NCBI GenBank assembly: GCA_945860125.1
Contig: CAMAPQ010000020.1
Coordinates: 1 to 36,733 of the forward strand
Length of the DNA: 36,733 bases
From: Klebsiella pneumoniae
GTDB taxonomy: Bacteria > Pseudomonadota > Gammaproteobacteria > Pseudomonadales > CAMAPQ01
Direction: 5' to 3'
Shown: positions 28,567-36,733 of the stretch, one piece after another
Layout of the letters: each line of letters opens with the position of its first letter
Numbering within the stretch: position 1 is the first letter of the stretch
The notes under the pieces: generated by a model
Seen by the model: only the letters and a program-made list of their open reading frames with translations
What the model was told of the DNA's origin: nothing
The model's database searches: none
Program-made: the position numbers and the translations under genes

Positions 28567-29656
28567 AGAAGAAACCTTATTTCATCGTCTTTTTTTGGCG
28601 CAGGATCGCTTTAAAAAAAATCAGAAAACCGTTTGGGTTTCTTTCTTTCTTTTAGCTGTTTTTCTCGTTGCGCTGCCTTTTATAACGGAAATGAGCCTTG
28701 GTAAAACATGGTTACGTATTTTAAATTTTAGCCTGCTGTACTGCATGCTTGCTTTGGGGCTGAATATTGTTGTTGGTTATGCCGGATTGCTTGATTTAGG
28801 CTATATCGCTTTTTATGCGGTAGGCGCCTATATCTATGCTTTATTGTGTTCGCCCCATTTTGGCTTACATTGGCCGCTGTGGTTTGTTTTACCGCTGGGC
28901 GCCATGATCGCTGGCTTGTTTGGTGTTTTGCTTGGCGCGCCAACCCTCAAGCTACGAGGAGATTATCTGGCAATTGTCACGCTAGGCTTCGGTGAAATCA
29001 TTCGTATTTTCCTTAATAATCTCGATGCGCCGATCAATGTCACCAATGGACCTCAGGGCGTTAATCTTATCGATCCTCTCTCGATAGGCGCTTTCTCACT
29101 TAATCAATCTTCTATGCTATTTGGCATTAAAATTTCTGGCCTTGCTCAGTATTACTATCTATTTTTAGCCTTAACACTACTCATTATTTTTATTTCAATC
29201 AGGCTACAAAAGTCTCGCATTGGCAGAGCCTGGGTTGCAATCAGAGAAGATGAAATCGCCGCAGGTGCCATGGGAATTAATACACGAAATATTAAGCTAC
29301 TTGCTTTCGCAATGGGTGCTTCTTTTGGCGGACTAAGCGGTGGGCTTTTTGCTGGTTTTCAGGGATTTATCAGCCCCGAGAGCTTTGGGTTGATGGAATC
29401 TATTATGATTTTATGTATGGTGGTGCTAGGTGGTATGGGTAATGTCGCAGGCGTTATTTTAGGGGCGCTTTTATTAAGTATTCTGCCAGAAATGCTGCGT
29501 TATATTGGCTCGCTAGAAATGCTAATGTTCGGTAAAATCATTGTTGAACCTTCAGATTTACGCATGCTTATATTTGGTTTTTCTTTAATTATTCTCATGC
29601 TTTTTAAACCGTCAGGCTTGTTACCCGCCGCCACTCAAAAAAAGCAATTATCGTAA
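28553..29656 (+). CDS. livM: Branched-chain amino acid ABC transporter permease LivM
   Basis: Second permease of the importer. 367 residues, within the family range. The first 50 residues are a cytoplasmic stretch plus one extra membrane segment, as in other gammaproteobacterial LivM. The conserved GLNIVVGYAGLLDLGYIAFYAVGAY, shortened here to its landmarks NIVVGYAGLLDLGY, lies at about 74-90. The EAA-like loop GRAWVAIREDEIAAGAMG, at about 223-240, contacts the ATPases. The ATG lies inside the end of livH, implying coupled translation. livG starts 16 bases after its stop. Confidence 0.95.
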   Translation: MKNYKEETLFHRLFLAQDRFKKNQKTVWVSFFLLAVFLVALPFITEMSLGKTWLRILNFSLLYCMLALGLNIVVGYAGLLDLGYIAFYAVGAYIYALLCSPHFGLHWPLWFVLPLGAMIAGLFGVLLGAPTLKLRGDYLAIVTLGFGEIIRIFLNNLDAPINVTNGPQGVNLIDPLSIGAFSLNQSSMLFGIKISGLAQYYYLFLALTLLIIFISIRLQKSRIGRAWVAIREDEIAAGAMGINTRNIKLLAFAMGASFGGLSGGLFAGFQGFISPESFGLMESIMILCMVVLGGMGNVAGVILGALLLSILPEMLRYIGSLEMLMFGKIIVEPSDLRMLIFGFSLIILMLFKPSGLLPAATQKKQLS

Positions 29657-29671
29657 CGGCATAGGCATTTT

Positions 29672-30442
29672 ATGACAAATCCCCTCTTAAAGGTGAATCA
29701 TCTTAGCAAGCAATTTGGCGGTGTTACCGCTCTAAATGATGTTTCGTTTGAGATCATACAAAATGAAGTTTTTGGTTTAATTGGCCCTAATGGCGCAGGC
29801 AAAACAACCTTGTTTAATGTCATTACAGGCTTCTATGAACCCTCACAGGGCGATGTATTCTTAAGTGGCTTTCCTATAAACAACTTAAAAACGCATGAAA
29901 TTGTGCAGCAGGGGTTAGCCCGCACATTTCAAAATATTCGGCTATTTTCAAGCATGAGCGCGCTTGAAAATGTCATGGTCGGCTTTCATGCGCGCACAAA
30001 AAAAGGCATTATTGGCGCAATTTTAAGGGATAAAAAAACAAAAGAAGAAGAGCATTTTATTAAAGAGCAAGCTGAAAAATTACTTCAATTTGTTGGATTG
30101 ACCACTCAAAAAAATCATCTTTCTACGCATTTATCGTATGGTGATCAGCGTCGATTAGAAATTGCAAGAGCACTCGCAACACAACCTTCTTTACTCGCAT
30201 TAGATGAGCCTGCCGCAGGAATGAATGCGACAGAAACAGATAAACTAAAAGAGCTTATCCAAAAAATAAAAGAAAAAAAAATAACAATTCTACTCATTGA
30301 GCATGATATGAAGCTTGTGATGGATAGTTGTGATCGCATTCTTGTGCTTAATTATGGCAAAAAAATTGCGCTAGGCTCCCCTAAAGAAATTCAGCAAAAT
30401 CCTTGCGTTATTGAAGCCTATTTAGGAGGCGCACTGTCTTGA
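29672..30442 (+). CDS. livG: Branched-chain amino acid ABC transporter ATPase LivG
   Basis: One of two cytoplasmic ATPases that drive the importer. 256 residues, typical. Walker A is GPNGAGKTT (about 38-46). The signature motif is LSYGDQRRLEIARAL (LSYGDQ, the LivG form). Walker B is LLALDEPAAGM, and the switch His is in LLIEHDM. The insertion between Walker A and signature (FHARTKKGIIGAILRDKK) is typical of LivG and distinguishes it from LivF. Its TGA overlaps the start codon of livF. Confidence 0.96.
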   Translation: MTNPLLKVNHLSKQFGGVTALNDVSFEIIQNEVFGLIGPNGAGKTTLFNVITGFYEPSQGDVFLSGFPINNLKTHEIVQQGLARTFQNIRLFSSMSALENVMVGFHARTKKGIIGAILRDKKTKEEEHFIKEQAEKLLQFVGLTTQKNHLSTHLSYGDQRRLEIARALATQPSLLALDEPAAGMNATETDKLKELIQKIKEKKITILLIEHDMKLVMDSCDRILVLNYGKKIALGSPKEIQQNPCVIEAYLGGALS

Positions 30443-31185
30443 ATATGCTAGAAGTACAAAATTTATCTGTCTCTTATGGTGGTATTCAAGCGGTGAGATC
30501 TATTAGCCTTGAGATTAAGCAAGGCGAGCTTGTGAGCCTTATTGGCGCAAATGGTGCGGGTAAAACAACAACATTAAAATCAATCTGTGGCCTCATTCCG
30601 ATTACATCTGGGCAGGTGCTTTATCAAGGGGAGCCTCTTTGCCATAATACTTTTTTACTTGCGTCAAAAGGTATTGCTTTAGTGCCGGAAGGTCGAGGCG
30701 TCTTTAAAGGGCTTACGGTGCTTGAGAATTTAAAAATGGGTGCTTTTCATCGCAAGGATACAAACTGTATCAGTAAAGACCTTAATAATATCTATGAACT
30801 ATTTCCACTGCTATATGAAAGACAAACACAACAAGCGGCAACGCTTTCTGGTGGTGAACAGCAAATGATGGTGATTGCGCGTGCGATGATGAGTCGCCCT
30901 AAGTTACTTTTATTGGATGAGCCTAGCATGGGGCTTGCGCCACTGATGACCGATAAGATTTTTAATATTATAAAAAAAATTGCACGTGAGGGAATGACTG
31001 TATTGCTTGTTGAACAAAATGCTAAACTAGCACTCGAAATGAGCAACCGTGCCTACGTTATGGATAGCGGAGAAATGGTGCTAACAGGAGACGCTCACGA
31101 TCTCCTTAAAAACCCGAAAATTAAACAAGCTTATCTCGGCGAATGGACCGAAGATACAGGCGGTCATGAATCAGCCTTCGTCTAA
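30439..31185 (+). CDS. livF: Branched-chain amino acid ABC transporter ATPase LivF
   Basis: Second ATPase of the importer. 248 residues from the TTG at 30439, or 246 from the ATG at 30445. I keep the TTG because AGGAGG at 30425-30430 is 9 bases before it, and TTGA overlaps the livG stop. Walker A is GANGAGKTT, the signature is LSGGEQQMMVIARAMM, Walker B is LLLLDEPSMGLAP, and the switch is LLVEQNA, all as in LivF. Last gene of the operon. No terminator is seen; the rpoD promoter begins 2 bases after its stop. Confidence 0.95.
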   Translation: MNMLEVQNLSVSYGGIQAVRSISLEIKQGELVSLIGANGAGKTTTLKSICGLIPITSGQVLYQGEPLCHNTFLLASKGIALVPEGRGVFKGLTVLENLKMGAFHRKDTNCISKDLNNIYELFPLLYERQTQQAATLSGGEQQMMVIARAMMSRPKLLLLDEPSMGLAPLMTDKIFNIIKKIAREGMTVLLVEQNAKLALEMSNRAYVMDSGEMVLTGDAHDLLKNPKIKQAYLGEWTEDTGGHESAFV

Positions 31186-31186
31186 A

Positions 31187-31216
31187 TTGGAAATAACCGA
31201 GATTCACTTATATAAT
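31187..31216 (+). promoter_or_regulatory. Sigma-70 promoter of rpoD
   Basis: TTGGAA (31187-31192, 4 of 6) and a perfect TATAAT (31211-31216) are separated by 18 bases. Transcription would start near 31223, leaving about 38 bases before the rpoD ATG. It is the best promoter match in the window. It begins immediately after livF, so rpoD can be expressed independently of the transporter. Confidence 0.7.
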
Positions 31217-31260
31217 ACCCTGTTCAAAACGCATTCAATTTAAGGGGAAGCTTGTACTCC

Positions 31261-33117
31261 ATGAGCAACGACAACCAACAAAAGACTTCTCAATTAAAAT
31301 CCCTGATCGCCCGAGGAAAAGAACAAGGCTATCTAACCTACGCGGAAGTCAATGATCATCTGCCAGACGGGATCAATGATCCTGAGCAAATCGAAGATAT
31401 CATTGGCATGATCAATGATATGGGTATTCCTGTTTTTGAAGTGGCGCCTGATGAAGATACCCTTCTTTTGGCCTCAGAAACGCAGGATACAGATGAAGAT
31501 ATCGAAGAAGAAGCCGTGGCCGCGCTAACCTCTGTTGAGTCAGAGCCTGGTCGCACGACGGATCCTGTTCGTATGTACATGCGAGAGATGGGAACGGTTG
31601 AGCTTTTAACGCGCGAAGGTGAGATTGTCATTGCTAAGCGCATAGAAGAAGGCTTAAGACAGGTAATGCACTCACTGGCTCACTGGCCAAACGCCATGAA
31701 TCATCTGCTAGATGAGTACGCCTTAGTTGCAGAAGAAAAACGCAGATTAACCGACATTATTAGCGGTTACCTTGATCCTGTGCCTGAAGGTGTAATTATC
31801 CCTGTCGCTGAGATCATGATCGAAGAAAGCGAAGATAAGCCGCTTGTCGTTGATGAAGAAGCTGAAGGTATTGCGGAGGGTGATGAAGATGCCATTGACG
31901 GAAGTCTTGATCCCGTAGAAGCAAGCACACGCTTTAATAAACTGCGTGAACTATACGAAAAAGTAATTGAAACCACTAAGAAAAAAGGGCGCGCTCATAA
32001 AACGACCCTTGCAGCGCTTGATGATCTTTCTGCTTATTTTATGAATATTAAGCTTAGCAATAAGCTTTTTGAGGCACTTACCAGTGGCATTCGTCAAACC
32101 ATTGAACAAATACGTGATAGAGAACGTAATCTGTTAAAGACCTGCCTAAAAAAAGGCAAAATGCCAAGAAAAGACTTCATTAAAGAATTCCCTGGCAATG
32201 AAATAAATCTTAAGTGGGCTGATGAGCAAATTGCGAAGAAACGAGCTTATTCTGCCGCTTTAGAAGATGCCAGAGCAGAAATTATTAGCCACCAAAAGTC
32301 ATTCCAGGAAATTGAAAATAAAATTGGTTTATCGATTCTTGAAATTAAAGAAATCAACCGCAGAATGTCTGTTGGCGAAGCACAAACGCGACGCGCTAAA
32401 AAAGAAATGGTTGAAGCTAATTTAAGACTTGTTATTTCGATTGCTAAAAAATATACCAATCGCGGCCTGCAGTTTTTAGATCTTATTCAGGAAGGCAACA
32501 TTGGCTTGATGAAAGCGGTGGATAAGTTCGAGTATCGTCGAGGGTATAAGTTTTCAACTTATGCGACTTGGTGGATTCGCCAGGCAATTACCCGCTCAAT
32601 TGCTGACCAAGCACGTACTATTCGTATCCCCGTACACATGATTGAAACGATTAATAAGCTCAATCGTATCTCACGACAGTTACTGCAAGAGTCTGGTAGA
32701 GAGCCTTCTCCAGAAGAGTTAAGCAAAAAGCTTGAACTGCCAGAAGATAAAATTCGTAAAATTCTGAAGATTGCCAAAGAGCCGATCTCTATGGAAACGC
32801 CGATTGGTGATGACGATGATTCACATCTGGGCGATTTTATCGAAGATGGCATGATTCAATCTCCCATTGAGTCTGCCACTGCGGAAGGCTTAAAAGAAGC
32901 AACGCGCTGCGTGCTTGCCAGCCTAACTGCACGCGAAGCCAAAGTGCTTAGCATGCGTTTTGGTATCGATATGAATACAGATCACACGCTTGAAGAGGTT
33001 GGTAAACAATTTGACGTAACGCGTGAACGAATCCGTCAAATTGAAGCCAAGGCGCTTAGAAAATTGCGTCATCCTTCTCGCTCTGAACAGCTTCGTAGTT
33101 TCCTTGAAGATTTTTAA
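31261..33117 (+). CDS. rpoD: RNA polymerase primary sigma factor RpoD (sigma-70)
   Basis: Housekeeping sigma factor; directs core polymerase to -10/-35 promoters. I use ATG 31261-31263, giving 618 residues (E. coli 613). A TTG 9 bases earlier has AAGGGG 4 bases before it, so it remains possible. Region 1.1 (about 1-75) has the family run [20 protein letters not shown]. Region 1.2 follows, then a long acidic non-conserved region (about 130-370). Regions 2-4 run from [20 protein letters not shown] through [17 protein letters not shown] to [19 protein letters not shown]. It ends RSFLEDF. It is not beside dnaG, its usual partner in many relatives, but follows the liv operon. Confidence 0.97.
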   Translation: MSNDNQQKTSQLKSLIARGKEQGYLTYAEVNDHLPDGINDPEQIEDIIGMINDMGIPVFEVAPDEDTLLLASETQDTDEDIEEEAVAALTSVESEPGRTTDPVRMYMREMGTVELLTREGEIVIAKRIEEGLRQVMHSLAHWPNAMNHLLDEYALVAEEKRRLTDIISGYLDPVPEGVIIPVAEIMIEESEDKPLVVDEEAEGIAEGDEDAIDGSLDPVEASTRFNKLRELYEKVIETTKKKGRAHKTTLAALDDLSAYFMNIKLSNKLFEALTSGIRQTIEQIRDRERNLLKTCLKKGKMPRKDFIKEFPGNEINLKWADEQIAKKRAYSAALEDARAEIISHQKSFQEIENKIGLSILEIKEINRRMSVGEAQTRRAKKEMVEANLRLVISIAKKYTNRGLQFLDLIQEGNIGLMKAVDKFEYRRGYKFSTYATWWIRQAITRSIADQARTIRIPVHMIETINKLNRISRQLLQESGREPSPEELSKKLELPEDKIRKILKIAKEPISMETPIGDDDDSHLGDFIEDGMIQSPIESATAEGLKEATRCVLASLTAREAKVLSMRFGIDMNTDHTLEEVGKQFDVTRERIRQIEAKALRKLRHPSRSEQLRSFLEDF

Positions 33118-33141
33118 TCTTTAGTTTTCTGTATCCCTGAA

Positions 33142-33159
33142 CCCGCCGAAGGGCTTTTT
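33142..33159 (+). terminator. Weak candidate terminator of rpoD
   Basis: CCC (33142-33144) and GGG (33151-33153) can pair around GCCGAA, followed by CTTTTTA. The T-run after a short GC hairpin 25 bases past the stop fits an intrinsic terminator, but the stem is only three to four pairs, so confidence is low. Confidence 0.3.
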
Positions 33160-33195
33160 ATATCTGTTATTCCTACCTTGAGCGGGAATAATAGA

Positions 33196-33337
33196 TATAC
33201 CCTTCGTACTTGACTCTTCACACTTGAACACGCGGCATTGTTGGCAGCCCTCATTCACCCCAATCACATAGCTTGTCTATGCTCATGGGATTCTCTCTCT
33301 TGCCGCCTCCTTAGTGATTCCAATTACGTTTGACATA
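33196..33337 (-). repeat. Dispersed repeat copy 3 (about 140 bp, inverted)
   Basis: Same element as copies 1 and 2 but on the other strand. It begins TATACCC (33196-33202) and includes CGGCATTGTTGGCAGCC and the hairpin core near 33257-33292. It differs in having an extra 14 bases between two copies of ACTTGA (33208-33213 and 33222-33227), and in a diverged outer end (ACGTTTGACATA). The hairpin core has paired changes (GCTTG for TTTATC region), so the fold is kept in part. Confidence 0.85.
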
Positions 33338-33443
33338 CAGCCAAAAGGCCACAAAAACACATACAAAAGCGATTAGTTTGTGAAAACCAGGAAGGTGAGC
33401 AATAATTTTGATAGGTCTTTTTCAATCGTTTGTTTTCTTTTTC

Positions 33444-33473
33444 TAGACAATAACCCGAAAAGCCACCTATCAA
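33444..33473 (+). promoter_or_regulatory. Possible promoter of the DUF4124 gene
   Basis: TAGACA (33444-33449, 5 of 6) and TATCAA (33468-33473, 4 of 6) are separated by 18 bases and lie about 30 bases before the ATG. Reasonable position, but the boxes are imperfect. Confidence 0.35.
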
Positions 33474-33501
33474 ATAGGCTCACAAGAAGGTAATTCTCGA
33501 T

Positions 33502-34071
33502 ATGATTGCGCACCCTTCCCTTTTTTTAGCAAAAAAAACACGCTTGGCAACAGCCTGTTTTCTTCTAACAACTTTTTGTACGCAAATATTATTTGCTGCA
33601 ACACCTTACTATAAATGGACGGATAAAGAGGGAAAGACCCACTACACATCAGCCGCCCCCAAAGCTAATGAAAGCAACACCATGACTAAAGGCAACGACC
33701 AAAAAGCTAAAAATTCGCTTAGCAAGATAGCAGAGGATGAGGCTAAAAAACGAGAAGAGGCAGAAAAAGCCAGCCAACCGCCGACACAACCTAAAGCAGT
33801 TGAAGCACCCAAACCCGTACCTGCTGCTGCCACAAAAACAGAAGCACCTTCTTCGTTAGAGGAAGCTAAAAACCAATACTTGAAAAAAGCCTGCGAGCAA
33901 GCAAATGAAAATATTAAAATTATGACGGAAAACGGAAGAGTAAGAGAGAAACGAAATGGCGAGGATTACTATCTTTCAGCACAAGAAAAAGAACAAAAAA
34001 TACTAGAGACTCATAAGATGATAAAAACGGAATGTAAAAATCCCTCCAAAACAAAAGGCCCTAATAAATAG
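33502..34071 (+). CDS. Secreted DUF4124 domain-containing protein
   Basis: 189 residues. A long N-terminal signal peptide has a basic start (about 1-14), a hydrophobic core (about 15-30) and probable cleavage near LFAA-TPYY. The mature protein begins with the DUF4124 signature YKWTDKEGKTHYTSAAPK (about 37-54). This is followed by a charged, Lys/Glu-rich and Pro/Ala-rich linker (about 60-120) and a C-terminal segment with two Cys (C132 and the one in ECKNPS) that could form a disulfide. DUF4124 proteins are common in gammaproteobacterial periplasms, with no assigned function. AAGGT lies about 11 bases before the ATG. A single-gene unit ending in hairpins shared with clpB. Confidence 0.88.
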   Translation: MIAHPSLFLAKKTRLATACFLLTTFCTQILFAATPYYKWTDKEGKTHYTSAAPKANESNTMTKGNDQKAKNSLSKIAEDEAKKREEAEKASQPPTQPKAVEAPKPVPAAATKTEAPSSLEEAKNQYLKKACEQANENIKIMTENGRVREKRNGEDYYLSAQEKEQKILETHKMIKTECKNPSKTKGPNK

Positions 34072-34074
34072 GGC
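34058..34074 (-). terminator. Terminator of clpB overlapping the convergent gene's stop
   Basis: GCCCTA (34058-34063) and TAGGGC (34069-34074) form a 6-base stem with a 5-base loop. On the minus strand it is followed by CTTTTGTTTT, a good T-rich tail for transcripts from clpB. The arm includes the TAG stop codon of the DUF4124 gene. Confidence 0.6.
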
Positions 34075-34088
34075 TAAAAATGGCTCGT

Positions 34089-34118
34089 AATCTCTCCTTC
34101 TTACGGGAAGGAGAGATT
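34089..34118. terminator. 12-bp perfect hairpin between convergent genes
   Basis: AATCTCTCCTTC (34089-34100) and GAAGGAGAGATT (34107-34118) pair perfectly around TTACGG. It lies between the stops of the DUF4124 gene and clpB and could end transcription from either side. A T-run (CTTATTTTTTT) follows on the plus strand only after about 10 further bases, so it is a probable rather than certain two-way terminator. Confidence 0.6.
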
Positions 34119-34128
34119 AAAATCGCGC

Positions 34129-36711
34129 TTATTTTTTTACTGTAAAACTAAAAAAGTGCTGATCATCAGGTTGCACAACGATTGTCTCACCTGAAAGATA
34201 GGCACCTCTTAATAAGGCCTCAGCAAGTGGATTTTCAATATATTGCTGAATTGCCCGCTTGAGGGGTCTTGCACCAAAAACAGGGTCATAACCCAGCTCA
34301 CACAACTTAGCAAAAGCCTCTTTAGTCATGAACAAACTAAGATCACGCTCTTTTAATCTCTTCGCCAAGCGCTCAATCTGTACCTCTGCCACACCTTGCA
34401 TATGCTTGCTACCCAAAGAATGAAATATGACCACTTCATCAATACGATTTAAAAATTCAGGTCGAAAATAACGGCTGACAACTTCAGAAACAGCTGCTTT
34501 CATATCACTATAAGGTTTATCAATGGGCATGCTATGAATCACATCTGAGCCAAGATTAGAGGTCATAATAATCACCGTGTTTTTAAAATTAACGGTTCTA
34601 CCTTGGCTGTCTGTCAATCTTCCATCATCGAGCACCTGCAACAAAATGTTAAACACATCAGAATGTGCTTTCTCAATTTCATCTAGCAAAATCACCGAAT
34701 AAGGCTTCCTTCTAACCGCCTCAGTTAAATGACCGCCCTCTTCATAACCAACATAACCAGGGGGTGCCCCAATCAATTTTGCAACGGAATGCTTCTCCAT
34801 AAATTCAGACATATCAATACGAATGAGCGACTCTTCGGTATCAAATAAAAATTCAGCTAATGCTTTGGAAAGCTCTGTTTTACCGACCCCTGTTGGCCCT
34901 AAAAACAAAAAGGAGCCGCTGGGGCGATTTGGATCAGATAATCCCGCCCTAGAGCGACGAACAGCACTAGAAACCGCTTTAATCGCCTCTTCTTGACCCA
35001 TAACGCGCTTATGAAGGACAGACTCCATTTTAAGCAATTTATCTTTTTCACCTTGCAGCATTTTGGAAACAGGAATGCCCGTCCACTTAGAGACGACCTC
35101 TGCAATTTCTTCTTCTGTTACTTTATTTCGAAGTAGCTTTGAAGGCTGTCCTTCGTTCTGTGAAGACTGCTCAAGTTGTTTTTCAAGCGCAGGAATACGG
35201 CCATACTGCAACTCTGACATTCTCGTCCAATCGCCCTTACGGCGTGCATTTTCAAGATCAAGTTTTGCACTTTCAAGCGCTGCTTTTATTTTTTGCCCGC
35301 CCATAAGGGAGGCTTTTTCACCGCTCCAGATATTTTCAAGATCAGCAAATTCTTTCTCCATTTTTTGGATATCTGCATTTAATTTTTCAAGACGATCAAG
35401 CGATGCTTTATCCGTTTCTCTTTTCATTGCCTCCCGCTCAATTTTAAGCTGAATTAATTTGCGCTCAAGCCGATCGATTGCTTCTGGTTTTGAATCCATT
35501 TCCATGCGGATTCTAGAGCCTGCCTCATCAATTAGATCAATTGCTTTATCGGGCAATTGTCGATCGGTAATATAACGATGAGATAATTTTGCTGCTTCAA
35601 CAATGGCGCTATCAGTAATATTAACGTTGTGATGCAGCTCATAACGTTCTTTTAAACCACGTAATATAGCAATGGTATCTTCAACGCTCGGCTCATCAAC
35701 TAATACCTTCTGAAATCGGCGCTCAAGGGCAGCATCTTTTTCAATAAATTGCCGGTATTCATCCAGCGTTGTTGCGCCGACACAATGTAACTCACCACGT
35801 GCCAAAGCAGGTTTAAGCATATTTCCTGCATCCATTGCCCCTTCCGCTTTACCTGCACCGACCATGGTATGAATTTCATCAATAAATAAAATAACCTGCC
35901 CTTCTTGCTTCGCAAGATCATTCAGCACGGCTTTTAATCGCTCTTCAAAATCGCCTCTAAATTTAGCGCCAGCGATTAAGGCCCCCATATCCAGCGATAA
36001 TACACGCTTATTTTTTAAGCCTTCCGGCACTTCTCCATTAATAATTCTTTGCGCCAAACCTTCAACAATAGCTGTTTTTCCGACGCCCGGTTCGCCAATT
36101 AAAACCGGATTATTTTTAGTGCGTCGCTGTAAAACCTGAATAGTGCGGCGAATTTCCTCATCCCGACCAATAACAGGATCTAGCTTGCCCGAAGAAGCTC
36201 TTAAGGTTAAATCAATCGTGTACTTCTCAAGCGCCTGACGACCCTCTTCTGCTTGTGGATCTTTCACTGTCTCTCCTTTCCTCATTTGCTCAATTTTTTG
36301 ACTCAATGTTTTTTCAGTTAACTTTAACTTCTTAAATAAATCACCGATGCTGCCTCGTTCTTGTAACAAAGAGAGCAACAGCATCTCAGTTGACACAAAC
36401 TGATCGCCACGTCCAATCGCTGCTTTTTCGGCCAAATTAAACAAACGTAAACACTCATTAGAAAAATGGATTTGCCCATCACTTTGCTCAATTTTCGGCA
36501 TTTTTTCGAGTATTTCTGTAACAGTACTTTTTAATTCTTCTACTTGAATTTTCGCATCACGCAATAACGGGGTAACAGACGAGTCTGGCTGAGCCAAAAG
36601 AGCAGATAAAATATGCGCCGCCTCTATAAACTGATGATCATAACGCAAGGCTAAAGAATGGCTTTCTGAGAGAATGTGCTGGACACTGCTGGTAAAGCGT
36701 TCTTTTGACAT
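34129..36711 (-). CDS. clpB: ATP-dependent disaggregase ClpB
   Basis: Hexameric AAA+ chaperone that pulls proteins out of aggregates together with DnaK. 860 residues (E. coli 857), intact. The N-terminal repeat domain (1-145) is followed by NBD1 with Walker [14 protein letters not shown] (about 204-216) and Walker [15 protein letters not shown]. The coiled-coil middle domain (about 405-525), rich in Glu/Lys, contacts DnaK. NBD2 has Walker [14 protein letters not shown] (about 605-617), the pore loop GYVGYEEGG and a sensor-2 region [10 protein letters not shown]. It is not ClpA/ClpC-like: there is no ClpP-binding IGF loop. GGGG lies 7 bases before the ATG. The promoter, and any heat-shock sigma-32 site, is outside the window. 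Confidence 0.98.
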   Translation of the reverse strand: MSKERFTSSVQHILSESHSLALRYDHQFIEAAHILSALLAQPDSSVTPLLRDAKIQVEELKSTVTEILEKMPKIEQSDGQIHFSNECLRLFNLAEKAAIGRGDQFVSTEMLLLSLLQERGSIGDLFKKLKLTEKTLSQKIEQMRKGETVKDPQAEEGRQALEKYTIDLTLRASSGKLDPVIGRDEEIRRTIQVLQRRTKNNPVLIGEPGVGKTAIVEGLAQRIINGEVPEGLKNKRVLSLDMGALIAGAKFRGDFEERLKAVLNDLAKQEGQVILFIDEIHTMVGAGKAEGAMDAGNMLKPALARGELHCVGATTLDEYRQFIEKDAALERRFQKVLVDEPSVEDTIAILRGLKERYELHHNVNITDSAIVEAAKLSHRYITDRQLPDKAIDLIDEAGSRIRMEMDSKPEAIDRLERKLIQLKIEREAMKRETDKASLDRLEKLNADIQKMEKEFADLENIWSGEKASLMGGQKIKAALESAKLDLENARRKGDWTRMSELQYGRIPALEKQLEQSSQNEGQPSKLLRNKVTEEEIAEVVSKWTGIPVSKMLQGEKDKLLKMESVLHKRVMGQEEAIKAVSSAVRRSRAGLSDPNRPSGSFLFLGPTGVGKTELSKALAEFLFDTEESLIRIDMSEFMEKHSVAKLIGAPPGYVGYEEGGHLTEAVRRKPYSVILLDEIEKAHSDVFNILLQVLDDGRLTDSQGRTVNFKNTVIIMTSNLGSDVIHSMPIDKPYSDMKAAVSEVVSRYFRPEFLNRIDEVVIFHSLGSKHMQGVAEVQIERLAKRLKERDLSLFMTKEAFAKLCELGYDPVFGARPLKRAIQQYIENPLAEALLRGAYLSGETIVVQPDDQHFFSFTVKK

Positions 36712-36733
36712 AAAAACCCCATTAAATAAAAAC

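Larger units (their letters stand above)
33118..33501. other. Gene-free 384-bp region between rpoD and the DUF4124 gene
   Basis: Contains a weak candidate rpoD terminator (33142-33159), repeat copy 3 in inverted orientation (33196-33337), and a possible promoter for the next gene (33444-33473). The rest is AT-rich and holds no frame I would call a gene. Confidence 0.6.

Overview
The window looks like a stretch of core chromosome from a fairly AT-rich gammaproteobacterium. The evidence is the conserved order tRNA(Thr-Tyr-Gly-Thr)-tuf-tRNA-Trp-secE-nusG-rplKAJL-rpoBC, a gammaproteobacterial-type RpoD with region 1.1 and a long acidic non-conserved region, the glyA-nrdR-ribD-ribE-ribB order, and an L10-type leader before rplJ. 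I cannot name the genus. A Legionella/Coxiella-like host is a guess based on general look only.

Layout. (1) 355-14096, minus strand: one long information-processing block. A likely promoter (14068-14096) feeds four tRNA genes, tuf, tRNA-Trp, secE, nusG, rplK, rplA, an L10 leader, rplJ, rplL, a hairpin attenuator, rpoB and rpoC, ending in a perfect 18-bp inverted repeat (301-347). The rpsL-rpsG-fusA genes that often follow rpoC are not within the 354 bases available. (2) 14229-15371, plus strand: an orphan regulator-like protein with a degenerate receiver domain. (3) 15390-21650, minus strand: glyA, nrdR, then riboflavin genes ribD, ribE, ribB fused to a dead GTP-cyclohydrolase-II-like domain, ribH, and an aspartoacylase-family hydrolase where nusB often sits. 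(4) 21759-24215, plus strand: ilvD followed closely by a HepT/MntA-type toxin-antitoxin pair, then a 105-bp MITE-like element. (5) 24339-25933, minus strand: a SAM-dependent methyltransferase and aroE. (6) 26264-31185, plus strand: a complete branched-chain amino-acid-type ABC importer (lipoprotein binding protein, two permeases, two ATPases). (7) 31261-34071, plus strand: rpoD with its own good sigma-70 promoter, and a secreted DUF4124 protein. (8) 34129-36711, minus strand: clpB.

The main non-gene feature is a family of about 125-140 bp dispersed repeats, three copies in 7.3 kb (26032-26156, 27496-27624, 33196-33337 inverted), each with a strong central hairpin. Two copies bracket the binding-protein gene, and one lies inside the transporter operon directly before a TTG-started permease gene. 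A second, unrelated inverted-repeat element (24224-24328) follows the toxin-antitoxin pair. These repeats, the HepT/MntA pair and the pseudo-receiver gene are the accessory parts of an otherwise conserved housekeeping region. I found no CRISPR array, rRNA, prophage or complete insertion sequence.

Several gene starts were moved from the longest open frame by family alignment and ribosome-binding sites: rpoC (GTG), rplJ (GTG), tuf, ribH, the aspartoacylase, glyA, ilvD and rpoD.
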